Below, piece after piece: positions 1 to 6,260 of a stretch of 15,013 nucleotides of DNA. A program made the translations under genes and the position numbers. The DNA is from Halobacteriales archaeon QS_9_67_15 (lineage in GTDB: Archaea; Halobacteriota; Halobacteria; Halobacteriales; Haloarculaceae). The stretch lies in contig PXSD01000138.1 of the NCBI GenBank assembly GCA_003023165.1, positions 1 through 15,013 on the forward strand. The letters are read 5' to 3'. The notes beneath the pieces are model-generated. The model did not search any database. It was not told the DNA's origin and saw nothing but the letters and a program-made list of their open reading frames with translations. The number at the start of each line of letters is the position of its first letter. Position 1 is the first letter of the stretch.

Positions 1-2
1 TC

Positions 3-320
3 CAGCAGCGGCCCCACCCATACAGCGACCACTGGCCGTTCCTGCGGGCGGGCGTCCCGGTGCTCCAGCTACACAGCGCGAACCCCGACGCGGAGGGGAC
101 GTGGGACCGCGGCTGGACCCACACCCGCGCCGACACCCGGGACAAGGCCGACCGCCGGAACCTCCGCGAACACGCCATGCTCGGAGCGCTGCTCGTCCGC
201 GAGGTCGCCGCCAGCGACATCCCGCGGCTCGACCCGAACGCGGTCCGCGACGCGCTCGCTGCGGCGGGCGCTGACGAGGGGATGCGCGCCGCCGACATCT
301 GGCCCGAAGAGTGGGAGTGA
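3..320 (+). CDS. M28-family zinc aminopeptidase, C-terminal part (5' end outside window)
   Basis: This is the last 105 codons of a gene that begins before the window; the reading frame enters at base 3. The stretch SDHWPFLRAGVPVLQLHS followed by GWTHTRADTRDKAD is the typical C-terminal signature of M28 peptidases (aminopeptidase Y/S type). In that family the His of the W-T-H-T segment is the last of the ligands for the paired zinc ions, and the preceding S-D-H-W segment lies by the active site. The remaining metal ligands are upstream and cannot be checked. The protein probably trims peptides from the N-terminus; whether it is secreted cannot be judged without its start. Its TGA stop (318-320) directly abuts the stop of the convergent methyltransferase with no spacer. 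Family assignment is firm; substrate is unknown. Confidence 0.85.
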   Translation, partial: QQRPHPYSDHWPFLRAGVPVLQLHSANPDAEGTWDRGWTHTRADTRDKADRRNLREHAMLGALLVREVAASDIPRLDPNAVRDALAAAGADEGMRAADIWPEEWE

Positions 321-1058
321 CTACTCGGCCCGTGCCTCGAAGACCAGCGTCGACGGGAGCTTGGCCAGCAACGCCGGTTGCTCCTCGCCCCACGGCCCCG
401 CCTCGTAGTCGTCGGGGTCGTCCGATCCCGGTTCACGGATGCGCTCGACCCGAAACCCGGCCCCGACCAGCGCGTTGTGGACATCGCTCACCCGGTGTCG
501 GTACGTCACCATGTCCCGGTCGAGGTCGTCGTACTGCGTGACCTGTCGCCCGGTGTCGAAGTAGCTCTCCTCGACTGTGTGGGAGTCCGGATCGGCGAGG
601 GGGTAGACGGGATGGGGCATCGCGAAGACGAACCGTCCCCCCGGTCGGAGGACGCGATTGGTCTCGCGGAAGCAGGTCGCGAGGTCGTCGACCCACTGGA
701 GGACGTAGGCGTTGAACGCCACGTCGAAGCGCTCGTCGGGGAACGTACTCAGGTCGGTCACGTCGCCCTGGAGAAATTCTACGTCGGCGTCGTGCTCGGC
801 AGCCAGGTCGCGAGCGAGCGATAGCTGCTCCGCCGAGAGGTCGATCCCCGTCACGTTCGCGCCGCGCCGAGCGAGCGCGACCGAACACTGGCCGCCGCCA
901 CAACCCAGTTCGAGCACGTCCGCGCCGGTAACGTCGGGCAGGAGCGTCAGGTCGTCGTCGGTGGTCGAACCGGTCCAGTTGACTCCGATGTCTAGGTCGA
1001 TCTCGTCTTGGAACCACTCCGCCGTCAGCTCCCACCACGCTTTCACCTCCTCGGTCAT
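321..1058 (-). CDS. Class I SAM-dependent methyltransferase
   Basis: The 245-residue protein has the class I Rossmann methyltransferase order. Motif I is VLELGCGGGQ (about residues 48-57), which binds S-adenosylmethionine. An acidic residue at the end of strand 2 follows (GIDLS, D73), then GDVTDL (about 98-103), and FDVAFNAYVLQWVDD as the post-motif segment typical of the Methyltransf_11/25 families. The region after residue 135 (LRPGGRFVFAMPHP) is the usual strand-5 element. Substrate cannot be inferred; small-molecule, lipid-quinone and tRNA targets all occur in this superfamily. The ATG at 1056-1058 is chosen because it gives a full-length N-terminal helix and a TATA-like stretch (CTATTCG) lies about 27 bp upstream. 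The gene stands alone, convergent with the M28 gene and divergent from the 108-residue protein. Confidence 0.85.
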   Translation of the reverse strand: MTEEVKAWWELTAEWFQDEIDLDIGVNWTGSTTDDDLTLLPDVTGADVLELGCGGGQCSVALARRGANVTGIDLSAEQLSLARDLAAEHDADVEFLQGDVTDLSTFPDERFDVAFNAYVLQWVDDLATCFRETNRVLRPGGRFVFAMPHPVYPLADPDSHTVEESYFDTGRQVTQYDDLDRDMVTYRHRVSDVHNALVGAGFRVERIREPGSDDPDDYEAGPWGEEQPALLAKLPSTLVFEARAE

Positions 1059-1170
1059 ATCCCACTAGTTTCCACCGGCTCGAATAGGTCTTGTGTGCGT
1101 TCGTGAGCGGTCCAGGATCACTGCCCGTCCGGACGACCCGGCGACCGTCGCCCGAGGGGGTGCTGGGCGT

Positions 1171-1176
1171 TATACT
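1171..1176 (+). promoter_or_regulatory. TATA box for the 108-residue hypothetical gene
   Basis: TATACT starts 27 bp before the ATG at 1198, within the motif GTTATACTGTT. This is the spacing expected for a leaderless haloarchaeal transcript starting at or next to the start codon. It also supports 1198 over the upstream GTG/TTG codons in the same frame. Confidence 0.55.
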
Positions 1177-1197
1177 GTTGGAGCGCATAAACGAAGT

Positions 1198-1524
1198 ATG
1201 GAGACGCTCGTGGCCGAACACGACGGGCACATGCTCGCACGGCTCGAAACAGCGGACCGAGTCTTCGAGGTGAGTTTCGACGCGGTCGAACCGACGGACG
1301 TGACTCTGGGGTTCCTCCGGGACGGCGAACGCGTCGGGAGCATCTACAACGACGACGGCACCGACCGGACGATGGCACGGCTGACGACCGGTCGTGACGG
1401 CACGGATTTCATCGGCGTCGAGGTGCCAAAGGAGTTCGTCGCCGAAATCCTCGAAACCGCCGTCGAGAGCGGTCGCGTGACCGACGAAACCGACGCCGAA
1501 GGCTACCGAATGCGGGTGTTGTGA
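1198..1524 (+). CDS. Hypothetical acidic haloarchaeal protein, 108 aa
   Basis: I do not recognise this family. The frame is open further upstream, but ATG 1198 is preferred because a TATA box sits 27 bp before it and the upstream part translates to a less acidic, arginine-rich sequence. From METLVAEHDG onward the protein is acidic and shows alternating beta-type patterning (LARLETADRVFEVSF, VTLGFLRDGERVGSIY), then a C-terminal amphipathic helix (FVAEILETAVESG). It has no membrane segment, no signal peptide and no cysteine. It looks like a small alpha/beta cytosolic protein. It is divergent from the methyltransferase (139 bp between starts) and convergent with truA (37 bp between stops), so it is probably a single-gene transcript. 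Coding status is well supported by composition; function is unknown. Confidence 0.7.
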   Translation: METLVAEHDGHMLARLETADRVFEVSFDAVEPTDVTLGFLRDGERVGSIYNDDGTDRTMARLTTGRDGTDFIGVEVPKEFVAEILETAVESGRVTDETDAEGYRMRVL

Positions 1525-1561
1525 CGCTCGGTATCGACGGTCGGGCGCCCGCCCGTGTCGC

Positions 1562-2383
1562 TCACTCGATACCGTGGCGGACCGCGCCGGCCACCCGAGC
1601 GCCGACGGCTCGCTCGACATGGCGCTGTCGCCACACCGCCCGGGCGCTCTCGGCGGCAGTTTCGTCGACGACGAAGTCGGCGTCGTACGCTACGTCCCAG
1701 AGGACGAGCGGCTGTGCGGCCGCCGGAGCAACCCCCTCCGGCCCCTCGACAGACTCGCTTCCCAGCACCCGGTCGACCTTCGCTACGTCGGCCTCGCCGC
1801 CCGCGACCTCGCGGACCAGCTCGACGACACGGCGGACGAGCTGTCGGGCGAACCCGCCCGCCTGCAGGCGGACCACGAGGAACGCCCCGTCTCGCTCGAC
1901 GCTCGCTTCGAGGTCTCTGACCGTTCCCGTCTCGTCGGGCGTCAGATTGTGGAAGTCGTGCTCGCCCGAGAGGCGGTCGAGCGCTTCGCGAGCCCGGTCG
2001 TCGTCGAACATGCGGTCGGTCCTCGTGTCGGCGGGCGCGTAGAGGAAGTAGACGTACTCTCGCGAGCGGGCGTCGTGTGTCGCGTGAAATCCCGAATCGA
2101 CATCCGCGCTTGCCCACGCCCGGACCGACACGGGGAGTTCGCTGTTGAACGCCCGCGGCGAGAGCCACTCCGGCCCCTCGAAGGCGACGGTCTGAGCCCG
2201 CGCGGACACACCTGCGTCGGTTCGACCGGCCGCGGCGTATCCCTCGGGCTTGGCCGCCCCCTCCGCCAGCACGCCGAGATCCCGGAGCGCGTCGAAGACG
2301 CACTCCTCGACGGTCGGCACGTCCGGCTGGCGCTGGAAGCCGTGGAACGGCCGGCCGTCGTAGGCGAGCCGGTAGGCGCGCAT
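1562..2383 (-). CDS. truA: tRNA pseudouridine(38-40) synthase TruA
   Basis: This enzyme isomerises uridines in the tRNA anticodon stem-loop (positions 38-40). The 273-residue form begins MRAYRLAYDG, with the characteristic YDG-x-x-FHGFQRQ N-terminus. The catalytic aspartate lies in AAGRTDAGVSA (D56). The later segments RSREYVYFLY, HDFHNLT and GGFARQLVRRVVELV match the conserved C-terminal half of TruA. Two upstream in-frame ATGs (2402-2404 and 2429-2431) would add 7 or 16 residues. I prefer the ATG at 2381-2383 because family members start near this point and an AT-rich box (GAATTAAT on the minus strand, 2409-2416) then lies at about -29, as for a leaderless message. It is divergent from vapB and shares a roughly 96-bp promoter region with it. 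Confidence 0.92.
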   Translation of the reverse strand: MRAYRLAYDGRPFHGFQRQPDVPTVEECVFDALRDLGVLAEGAAKPEGYAAAGRTDAGVSARAQTVAFEGPEWLSPRAFNSELPVSVRAWASADVDSGFHATHDARSREYVYFLYAPADTRTDRMFDDDRAREALDRLSGEHDFHNLTPDETGTVRDLEASVERDGAFLVVRLQAGGFARQLVRRVVELVREVAGGEADVAKVDRVLGSESVEGPEGVAPAAAQPLVLWDVAYDADFVVDETAAESARAVWRQRHVERAVGARVAGAVRHGIE

Positions 2384-2408
2384 CGTTCCCGATTCGTCCG
2401 TCATCGGG

Positions 2409-2416
2409 ATTAATTC
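2409..2416 (-). promoter_or_regulatory. TATA-like box for truA
   Basis: On the minus strand GAATTAAT ends 26 bp upstream of the ATG at 2383, in an otherwise GC-rich stretch. The spacing suits a leaderless transcript and argues for the 2383 start over 2404 or 2431, which have no comparable box at that distance. Confidence 0.45.
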
Positions 2417-2450
2417 GCCCGGAAGCGACACCCGTTCGCGAGCGAAAATC

Positions 2451-2458
2451 TATGTATA
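2451..2458 (+). promoter_or_regulatory. TATA box for vapBC
   Basis: TATGTATA lies 22-29 bp before the vapB ATG (2480), inside an AT-rich tract (2445-2480). It includes the 6-bp palindrome GTATAC (2454-2459), which would be a natural place for autorepressor binding, although no longer operator repeat is visible. Confidence 0.5.
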
Positions 2459-2479
2459 CGCAGGATTAACTACACAGAT

Positions 2480-2713
2480 ATGAGCAGTAAGAACATCAGC
2501 GTTCGAGACGACGTGTATCGCGCGCTCAAGGAGGCGAAAGGGGAAGACGAGAGCTTCTCCGACGTAATCGAGCGGCTCCTGAAAGGACAGGAGGGAGAGC
2601 ATTCGCTGTATAGACTGATCGGAATGGTTGACGAGGACGAAGCAGCGAACGTGCGCGAGAAGGCCGCGACGTTCCGTGAGAGCGCCGACGAGCAGATGGA
2701 TCGGTACTCGTGA
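2480..2713 (+). CDS. vapB: VapB-type antitoxin (DUF217/PF02697-like)
   Basis: This 77-residue protein matches the archaeal VapB family in layout. An N-terminal segment KNISVRDDVYRALKEAKG is followed by SFSDVIERLLKG (DNA-binding, ribbon-helix-helix-like). The C-terminal tail (AANVREKAATFRESADEQM) is of the type that wraps the toxin and blocks its active site. The ATG is supported by a TATA box 22-29 bp upstream. The stop TGA (2711-2713) overlaps the GTG start of the next gene (2710-2712), giving translational coupling typical of toxin-antitoxin pairs. Codons such as ATA, AGA and AAA are more common here than in flanking genes, suggesting acquisition. The protein probably represses its own operon, as known for VapB proteins; this is not shown by the sequence. 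Confidence 0.85.
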   Translation: MSSKNISVRDDVYRALKEAKGEDESFSDVIERLLKGQEGEHSLYRLIGMVDEDEAANVREKAATFRESADEQMDRYS

Positions 2714-3087
2714 TACTCGACTCCTGTTTCTTCATCGGTCTCATGGCGAGTGACGAAGCAGCGATAGTGAAACTCGACGAACTCGTCACCGACGGGCACG
2801 CACTCTCGGTCTCGACAGTGAGTGTCACCGAGCTAGAGCGTGGCTTGGATGCAGAGGGACGCGAACGGTTCGACGCGCTCCTCCGGGACGTAGATATCGT
2901 ACCGTACGACCGCACGATAGCTCGCCGTGGGGCCGATCTGTTACAGTCACTCGACGACCGCGGTGAACCGATCAGAGCGCTCGACGCGATGGTCGCCGCG
3001 ACGGCGCTCGAACACGACGGACGAGTCGTCACTCGGAACGTCTCCGAGTTCAAGCGAGTCGACGGGATTCGAGCCGTGCCGTACTGA
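2710..3087 (+). CDS. vapC: VapC toxin, PIN-domain ribonuclease
   Basis: The 125-residue protein is a full-length PIN domain. The metal-binding acidic residues are in place: D4 in MILDSCFFIGL, E41 in SVTELERG, and D92 in ALDAMVAATAL. The fourth site is in VVTRNVSEF (N110), where VapC proteins carry Asn or Asp. VapC toxins are Mg/Mn-dependent endoribonucleases that cleave tRNA or rRNA when free of VapB. The GTG start overlaps the vapB stop by 3 bp (GTGA), which fixes it. The TGA stop (3085-3087) is immediately followed by the hisS stop on the other strand, so the pair sits flush against hisS. All key residues are present, so it is predicted active. The RNA target is unknown. Confidence 0.9.
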   Translation: MILDSCFFIGLMASDEAAIVKLDELVTDGHALSVSTVSVTELERGLDAEGRERFDALLRDVDIVPYDRTIARRGADLLQSLDDRGEPIRALDAMVAATALEHDGRVVTRNVSEFKRVDGIRAVPY

Positions 3088-4398
3088 TCAGCTGAAGTCG
3101 TCGTCGGTCGGCTTCTCTCGGTCGCCGGGGAACTCGTCGACGGGGACGCTCGTCTGGTCACCGGACTCCATGTCCTTGACCGTCACCTCGTCGTTCTCCA
3201 GGTCGCGCTCGCCGACGATGACGACCGTCTCGGCGTCGATGGAGTCGGCGTAGTTCATCTGTGCGCCGAACGAGCGAGCGCTCACGTCCGTCTCGACGAC
3301 GTGGCCCCGCTCTCGCAACTCGCGAGCGATCCGCGAGGCCACCGACCGCACGTCGCCCACCTGCAGGACGTAGTAGTCGGTCGAGATGCCCTCGCCCGGC
3401 CAGGCGTCGTGGACCTGCAGGAGCAGGGGGAGCGTCGAGTTCATGACGCCGATGCCGACGCCGACGGCGGGGGTGGGCTGACCGCCGAACTCCTCGATGA
3501 GGTGGTCGTAGCGACCGCCGCCGAAGATGGAGCGCGAGACCTCGTCCGAGGCGTCGAAACACTCGAAGACGACGCCGGTGTAGTAGTCCAGCCCCCGTGC
3601 GGTCGTCAGGCTCACGTCGCAGTACTGGCGGACGCCAAAGTCCTCGGCGGCCGCGAGGACACGCCGGAGGTTCTCGACCGCGTCGGCCAGCGCCTCGCTG
3701 TCGGTGAAGTCCGTGAGTTCGGAGAGGTCATCGTCGCCGGCCACGAGCAGGTCGTCGAACTCGCGGGCCTGCTCGTAGGAGAGTCCCGCGTCCGAGAGCA
3801 GGCCGATGTACTCCTCGTCCTCGACCTTGGCGCGCTTGTCGACGGCGCGGACGGCCGCTGTGGTGTCGACGTCCGCGTCGAACGACCCCAGGAGTTCGCC
3901 GAGGATGTCCCGATGAGAGACGCGGAACTCGAACTCGGAGCCGTCGAGGCCGAGGTTCGTGAGCGAGTCGGCGGCGAACGCAAGCACCTCGGCGTCGGCC
4001 GCTGGTTCGCTGGAGCCGAAGATATCGGCGTTGGTCTGGTAGAGCTCGCGGTAGCGGCCCTGCTGGACCTGTTCGTAGCGCCAGAACGCCCGCGTCGAGA
4101 ACCACTTGATCGGTTTCGACAGCGCCTGCTGTTTGGCGACGACCATCCGCGCGACGGTCGGCGTGAGCTCGGGTGTGAGCGTGACGTGGCGGCCACCCCT
4201 GTCCTCGAAGTCGTAGAGCTCGTCGACGATGTCCTCGCCGCTCTTGTCGGTCCACATCTCCGCCGGCTCCAGCGCCGGCGTCGACGTTTCCCGGAAGCCG
4301 TACTGCCGGGCCGTGGCCTCGATCTCGTCGATGACCTGCCGGCGCGGGGCCATCTCGTCGGGGTAGAAATCGGTGAACCCCTTCAGTCCCTCGTACAT
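3088..4398 (-). CDS. hisS: Histidyl-tRNA synthetase (class II)
   Basis: The 436-residue enzyme charges tRNA-His. Landmarks in order: the N-terminal GLKGFTDFYPDEM; the TPELTP loop (about 75-80); motif 2 around FSTRAFWRYEQVQQGRYREL (about 100-119); the histidine-specific RGLDYYTG (268-275); FGGGRYDHL (292-300); and motif 3 with PAVGVGIGVMN (310-320). A C-terminal anticodon-binding domain spans about 341-425. An in-frame ATG ten codons upstream (4426-4428) is possible. The start at 4398 matches family N-termini and leaves a TATA-like GTTTGAAAC (4422-4430) at about -28. It lies downstream of the PP-loop gene on the same strand, but a terminator-like hairpin and a 207-bp spacer suggest its own promoter. 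The stop abuts the vapC stop. Confidence 0.95.
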   Translation of the reverse strand: MYEGLKGFTDFYPDEMAPRRQVIDEIEATARQYGFRETSTPALEPAEMWTDKSGEDIVDELYDFEDRGGRHVTLTPELTPTVARMVVAKQQALSKPIKWFSTRAFWRYEQVQQGRYRELYQTNADIFGSSEPAADAEVLAFAADSLTNLGLDGSEFEFRVSHRDILGELLGSFDADVDTTAAVRAVDKRAKVEDEEYIGLLSDAGLSYEQAREFDDLLVAGDDDLSELTDFTDSEALADAVENLRRVLAAAEDFGVRQYCDVSLTTARGLDYYTGVVFECFDASDEVSRSIFGGGRYDHLIEEFGGQPTPAVGVGIGVMNSTLPLLLQVHDAWPGEGISTDYYVLQVGDVRSVASRIARELRERGHVVETDVSARSFGAQMNYADSIDAETVVIVGERDLENDEVTVKDMESGDQTSVPVDEFPGDREKPTDDDFS

Positions 4399-4421
4399 AC
4401 CACGTCGTTCGGGAAGGGGTC

Positions 4422-4430
4422 GTTTCAAAC
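4422..4430 (-). promoter_or_regulatory. TATA-like box for hisS
   Basis: GTTTGAAAC on the minus strand is centred about 28 bp before the ATG at 4398. It is a weak match to the haloarchaeal TTTAWA consensus, but the position fits a leaderless transcript. Confidence 0.35.
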
Positions 4431-4434
4431 CATC

Positions 4435-4494
4435 TTTTTGCTGACCGGGTTTCCTCGCTCGCTCCGCTCACTGCGGGAACCCGGTCAACAAAAA
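4435..4494. repeat. Long inverted repeat (20-nt arms) between PP-loop gene and hisS
   Basis: The left arm 4435-4454 and right arm 4475-4494 are reverse complements at 18 of 20 positions (TTTTTGCTGACCGGGTTTCC against TTTTTGTTGACCGGGTTCCC). The 20-nt loop is rich in CGCTCGCTCCGCTC. One mismatch becomes a G-U pair in RNA. The AT ends (T5...A5) let either strand end its hairpin with a run of weak pairs. It lies just upstream of the hisS TATA-like box. It could be a bidirectional terminator, an attenuator-like structure or a dispersed repeat; from sequence alone these cannot be separated. Confidence 0.8.
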
Positions 4495-4502
4495 CATGGG
4501 TC

Positions 4503-4541
4503 AAAAAGGCCGCCTCCGGGGGCTCTGCCCCCTACGGCGGC
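4503..4541 (-). terminator. Hairpin plus T-run terminating the rps19e-pdcd5-PP-loop group
   Basis: On the minus strand the arms 4541-4527 and 4523-4509 pair as GCCGCC and GGGGGC blocks, separated by a 3-nt internal loop, with a TCT/AGA loop at the tip. They are followed at once by CTTTTTGA (T5 at 4507-4503). This GC hairpin and T-run lies 65 bp after the PP-loop stop, where a terminator is expected. Archaeal termination relies mainly on the T-run, so the hairpin's role is uncertain. Confidence 0.55.
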
Positions 4542-4544
4542 GAA

Positions 4545-4563
4545 CCGGCGCCTTCGGCGCCGG
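4545..4563. repeat. Perfect 8-bp hairpin with 3-nt loop
   Basis: CCGGCGCC (4545-4552) and GGCGCCGG (4556-4563) are perfect inverted repeats around TTC. It is the first of three consecutive hairpins downstream of the PP-loop gene. There is no T-run directly after it on either strand. Confidence 0.65.
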
Positions 4564-4605
4564 ATGCACACCATAGAACACAAACGGACTCTTCAGTAGC
4601 GCTGG

Positions 4606-5232
4606 TTACGCCTCTCGCCGACCGACGACACGCGACTGCACGTGTTCGGGGAACACCTCGGCGACGGTGTCCGCCCCGTACTCCGCCGCCATCAGCGCCC
4701 GAAGCTCCGTCTCGTAGTCCCCGGTCGGGATCGCCTGGCTCGGACCGGTTTCGACCCTCAACACCCGTCCAGCCAGTTCGTCGATTGCGCTCCGGCCGTA
4801 CCCCGCGAGCGGCCGCAGATACTCGATGCCGTGGCGGTCCTCCAGACTCCGGGCGAACGGACGGTCGATGGCGGGCGCACGGTCGTCGCGGCGAGTGCCG
4901 TCGGCAACCGCGTCGACCGCGCGGCCACCGACCTCGGCCCGACTCGCGACCGTCTCCAGCGCGTGTTCGTGGACGAGCTGTATGCCTTCGCGCGGATACC
5001 CGTCGTCGACCATTCGGTCGATCGCGTCGTGGGCAACTGACTCGTCTAGTTCGACCGTCGCCGCGGGGAACCCGACGGCGTCGCTCGCCTCCCTGGCCGT
5101 CTCGGCGACAGTGCTCCCGGCGTCCAGTCCGAACGTACAGCTACAGCACGTCACGTCGTAGAACGGGTCGAGGAGGACGGCGGCGAGTGCGGAGTCTTTG
5201 CCGGCGGAGTACAGCGTCGCAACCGTCGGCAT
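4606..5232 (-). CDS. PP-loop (N-type ATP pyrophosphatase) family protein, function unknown
   Basis: The 208-residue protein opens with TLYSAGKDSALAA (residues 6-18), a clear PP-loop (SxGKDS) that binds the pyrophosphate of ATP in adenylating enzymes such as thiouridine synthases and asparagine synthetase. A cysteine cluster follows (C29, C30, C32 in TCCSCTFG), then GIEYLRPLAGYG and RSAIDELAG in the second half. There is no CxxC zinc pair or ferredoxin-like extension of the kind seen in TtcA/Ncs6. I believe haloarchaeal relatives are filed under a DUF (DUF7411), from memory. Its ATG overlaps the pdcd5 stop by one base (TAATG), so translation is probably coupled. The context with rps19e, pdcd5 and hisS suggests RNA modification or another translation-linked adenylation; this is inference. 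No substrate can be named. Confidence 0.8.
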   Translation of the reverse strand: MPTVATLYSAGKDSALAAVLLDPFYDVTCCSCTFGLDAGSTVAETAREASDAVGFPAATVELDESVAHDAIDRMVDDGYPREGIQLVHEHALETVASRAEVGGRAVDAVADGTRRDDRAPAIDRPFARSLEDRHGIEYLRPLAGYGRSAIDELAGRVLRVETGPSQAIPTGDYETELRALMAAEYGADTVAEVFPEHVQSRVVGRREA

Positions 5233-5591
5233 TACCGCCGCTGGATGTCGAAGCTCTTCTCCTCCGGCCGGAGCTCCTCGAGGAGCGCTTTCATCTTCTC
5301 GTCGTCTATCTTGCCCTGGACGCGGCCGCTCTGGGCCACCGCGAGCACCTGCTGTTCGACCTGCTCGCCGAACTCGGGCTTTGACATCTTCACCGTGTTC
5401 AGGCGCTTGCGTGCGCCGTCGGTGAGGTGCTTGCGAAGCATTGCCTTCTTTTGGGCCTCGCGCTGTTCGCGCTGGGCTTCCAGGGCCTCCTCGTCGACGC
5501 CCTGGCCCTCCTGCCCGCGCTGTTCCTGTAGTCGCTCCATCTTCTCCTCCCGGAGCTTCTCTAACTCCTCGTCACTCGGTTCGCCACTCAT
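5232..5591 (-). CDS. PDCD5-family DNA-binding protein
   Basis: The 119-residue protein matches archaeal PDCD5 (TFAR19) homologues. It has a charged, helix-forming N-terminal arm (EELEKLREEKMERLQEQ), a Gln/Glu-rich linker, and then the compact helical core beginning AQKKAMLRKHLTDGARKRLNTVKM (about 46-69). It ends with the conserved tail KSFDIQRR. Archaeal members are described as DNA-binding, and eukaryotic PDCD5 acts in chaperonin and apoptosis pathways; the archaeal role is not settled. The ATG at 5589-5591 is chosen because the upstream extension is arginine-rich and not family-like, and a T-rich box (CGTTTTCAC, 5614-5622) lies at about -27. It follows rps19e by 167 bp, a pairing common in archaea, and overlaps the next gene by one base. 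Confidence 0.9.
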   Translation of the reverse strand: MSGEPSDEELEKLREEKMERLQEQRGQEGQGVDEEALEAQREQREAQKKAMLRKHLTDGARKRLNTVKMSKPEFGEQVEQQVLAVAQSGRVQGKIDDEKMKALLEELRPEEKSFDIQRR

Positions 5592-5613
5592 GGGCGTACG
5601 TAATCGAGTCGGC

Positions 5614-5622
5614 GTGAAAACG
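5614..5622 (-). promoter_or_regulatory. TATA-like box for pdcd5
   Basis: CGTTTTCAC on the minus strand is centred 27 bp before the ATG at 5591. It suggests the pdcd5/PP-loop pair can be transcribed separately from rps19e, whose own message may end at a T-rich stretch (TTCTTTTG, 5733-5740). Confidence 0.35.
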
Positions 5623-5758
5623 ATTTCGGAGCCGCCGGTCGGGCGAACGGTCTCCCTACCGGCTCGAACGCCAGCCCAACCGCGGAGCGCCCGTGCTCGT
5701 CGACGGGAGCGATTCGACTCGAACGCAGAGAGCAAAAGAACGAGCCCGCGATGGGGGT

Positions 5759-6220
5759 CTACGCGTAGCGTTCGAGGTCCGGGCGGTCGAGGTCTTCGAG
5801 GACTTCGCCGGCGACCTCATCGAGGAGGCTCTGGCCCTCGTCGGTGATGCGGCGACCCTCGCCCTCTGCGGTCTGGACGTAGTCGGCCGCTTCGAGCTGC
5901 TGGAGGGCGGTACGGATGATGTTGCCGCTCGCGTCGGTCTTGTGGTTCGGTCGAACCCGGTAGCGGTTGGTCCCCTGCTTCGAGTCGCCGTAGGCCGTCC
6001 GGAGCGCACCGACACCGGTCGGACCGTCGATGGCGACCTTCCGGAGGAGGCTGGCGGCGCGGAGCGGCCAGAAGTCATCCTGCTCGGGCGGGAGCTCGCG
6101 GCCGACGCCGGTCTTCGCGAAGTTGAACCAGTCGGGCTCTGTCACTGCGTCTTCCTCGGCGAGACGCTCCGCAACCGCCTCGTTCAGGGCTTCCGCGGGC
6201 ACGTCGTAGAGTGTCGTCAT
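5759..6220 (-). CDS. rps19e: 30S ribosomal protein S19e
   Basis: The 153-residue protein matches archaeal S19e. It begins TTLYDVPAEALNEAVAERL. The core follows, with DWFNFAKTGVGRELPPEQ and DFWPLRAASLLRKVAIDGPTG (about residues 50-84). Next comes the basic RNA-contacting segment YRVRPNHKTDASGNIIRTAL and the C-terminal GRRITDEGQSLLDEVA. S19e is an archaeal/eukaryotic small-subunit protein with a winged-helix-like fold. The ATG at 6218-6220 is preferred over two ATGs further upstream because a TTAAAT box (6245-6250) then lies at about -27. The upstream region holds several GC palindromes. It leads the minus-strand group rps19e, pdcd5, PP-loop ATPase. Confidence 0.96.
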   Translation of the reverse strand: MTTLYDVPAEALNEAVAERLAEEDAVTEPDWFNFAKTGVGRELPPEQDDFWPLRAASLLRKVAIDGPTGVGALRTAYGDSKQGTNRYRVRPNHKTDASGNIIRTALQQLEAADYVQTAEGEGRRITDEGQSLLDEVAGEVLEDLDRPDLERYA

Positions 6221-6244
6221 TGCAGGTTTCTTCCGGAGCGGCTC

Positions 6245-6250
6245 ATTTAA
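6245..6250 (-). promoter_or_regulatory. TATA box for rps19e
   Basis: TTAAAT on the minus strand lies 25-30 bp before the ATG at 6220, flanked by GC-rich sequence. It implies a leaderless or nearly leaderless mRNA. Confidence 0.55.
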
Positions 6251-6260
6251 GAGCATCGTT

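Noticed and set aside
433..1620. Long minus-strand open frame overlapping the methyltransferase gene
   Set aside because: Arg/Pro-rich translation in another frame of a GC-rich gene; no recognisable domain, and the methyltransferase has clear motifs.
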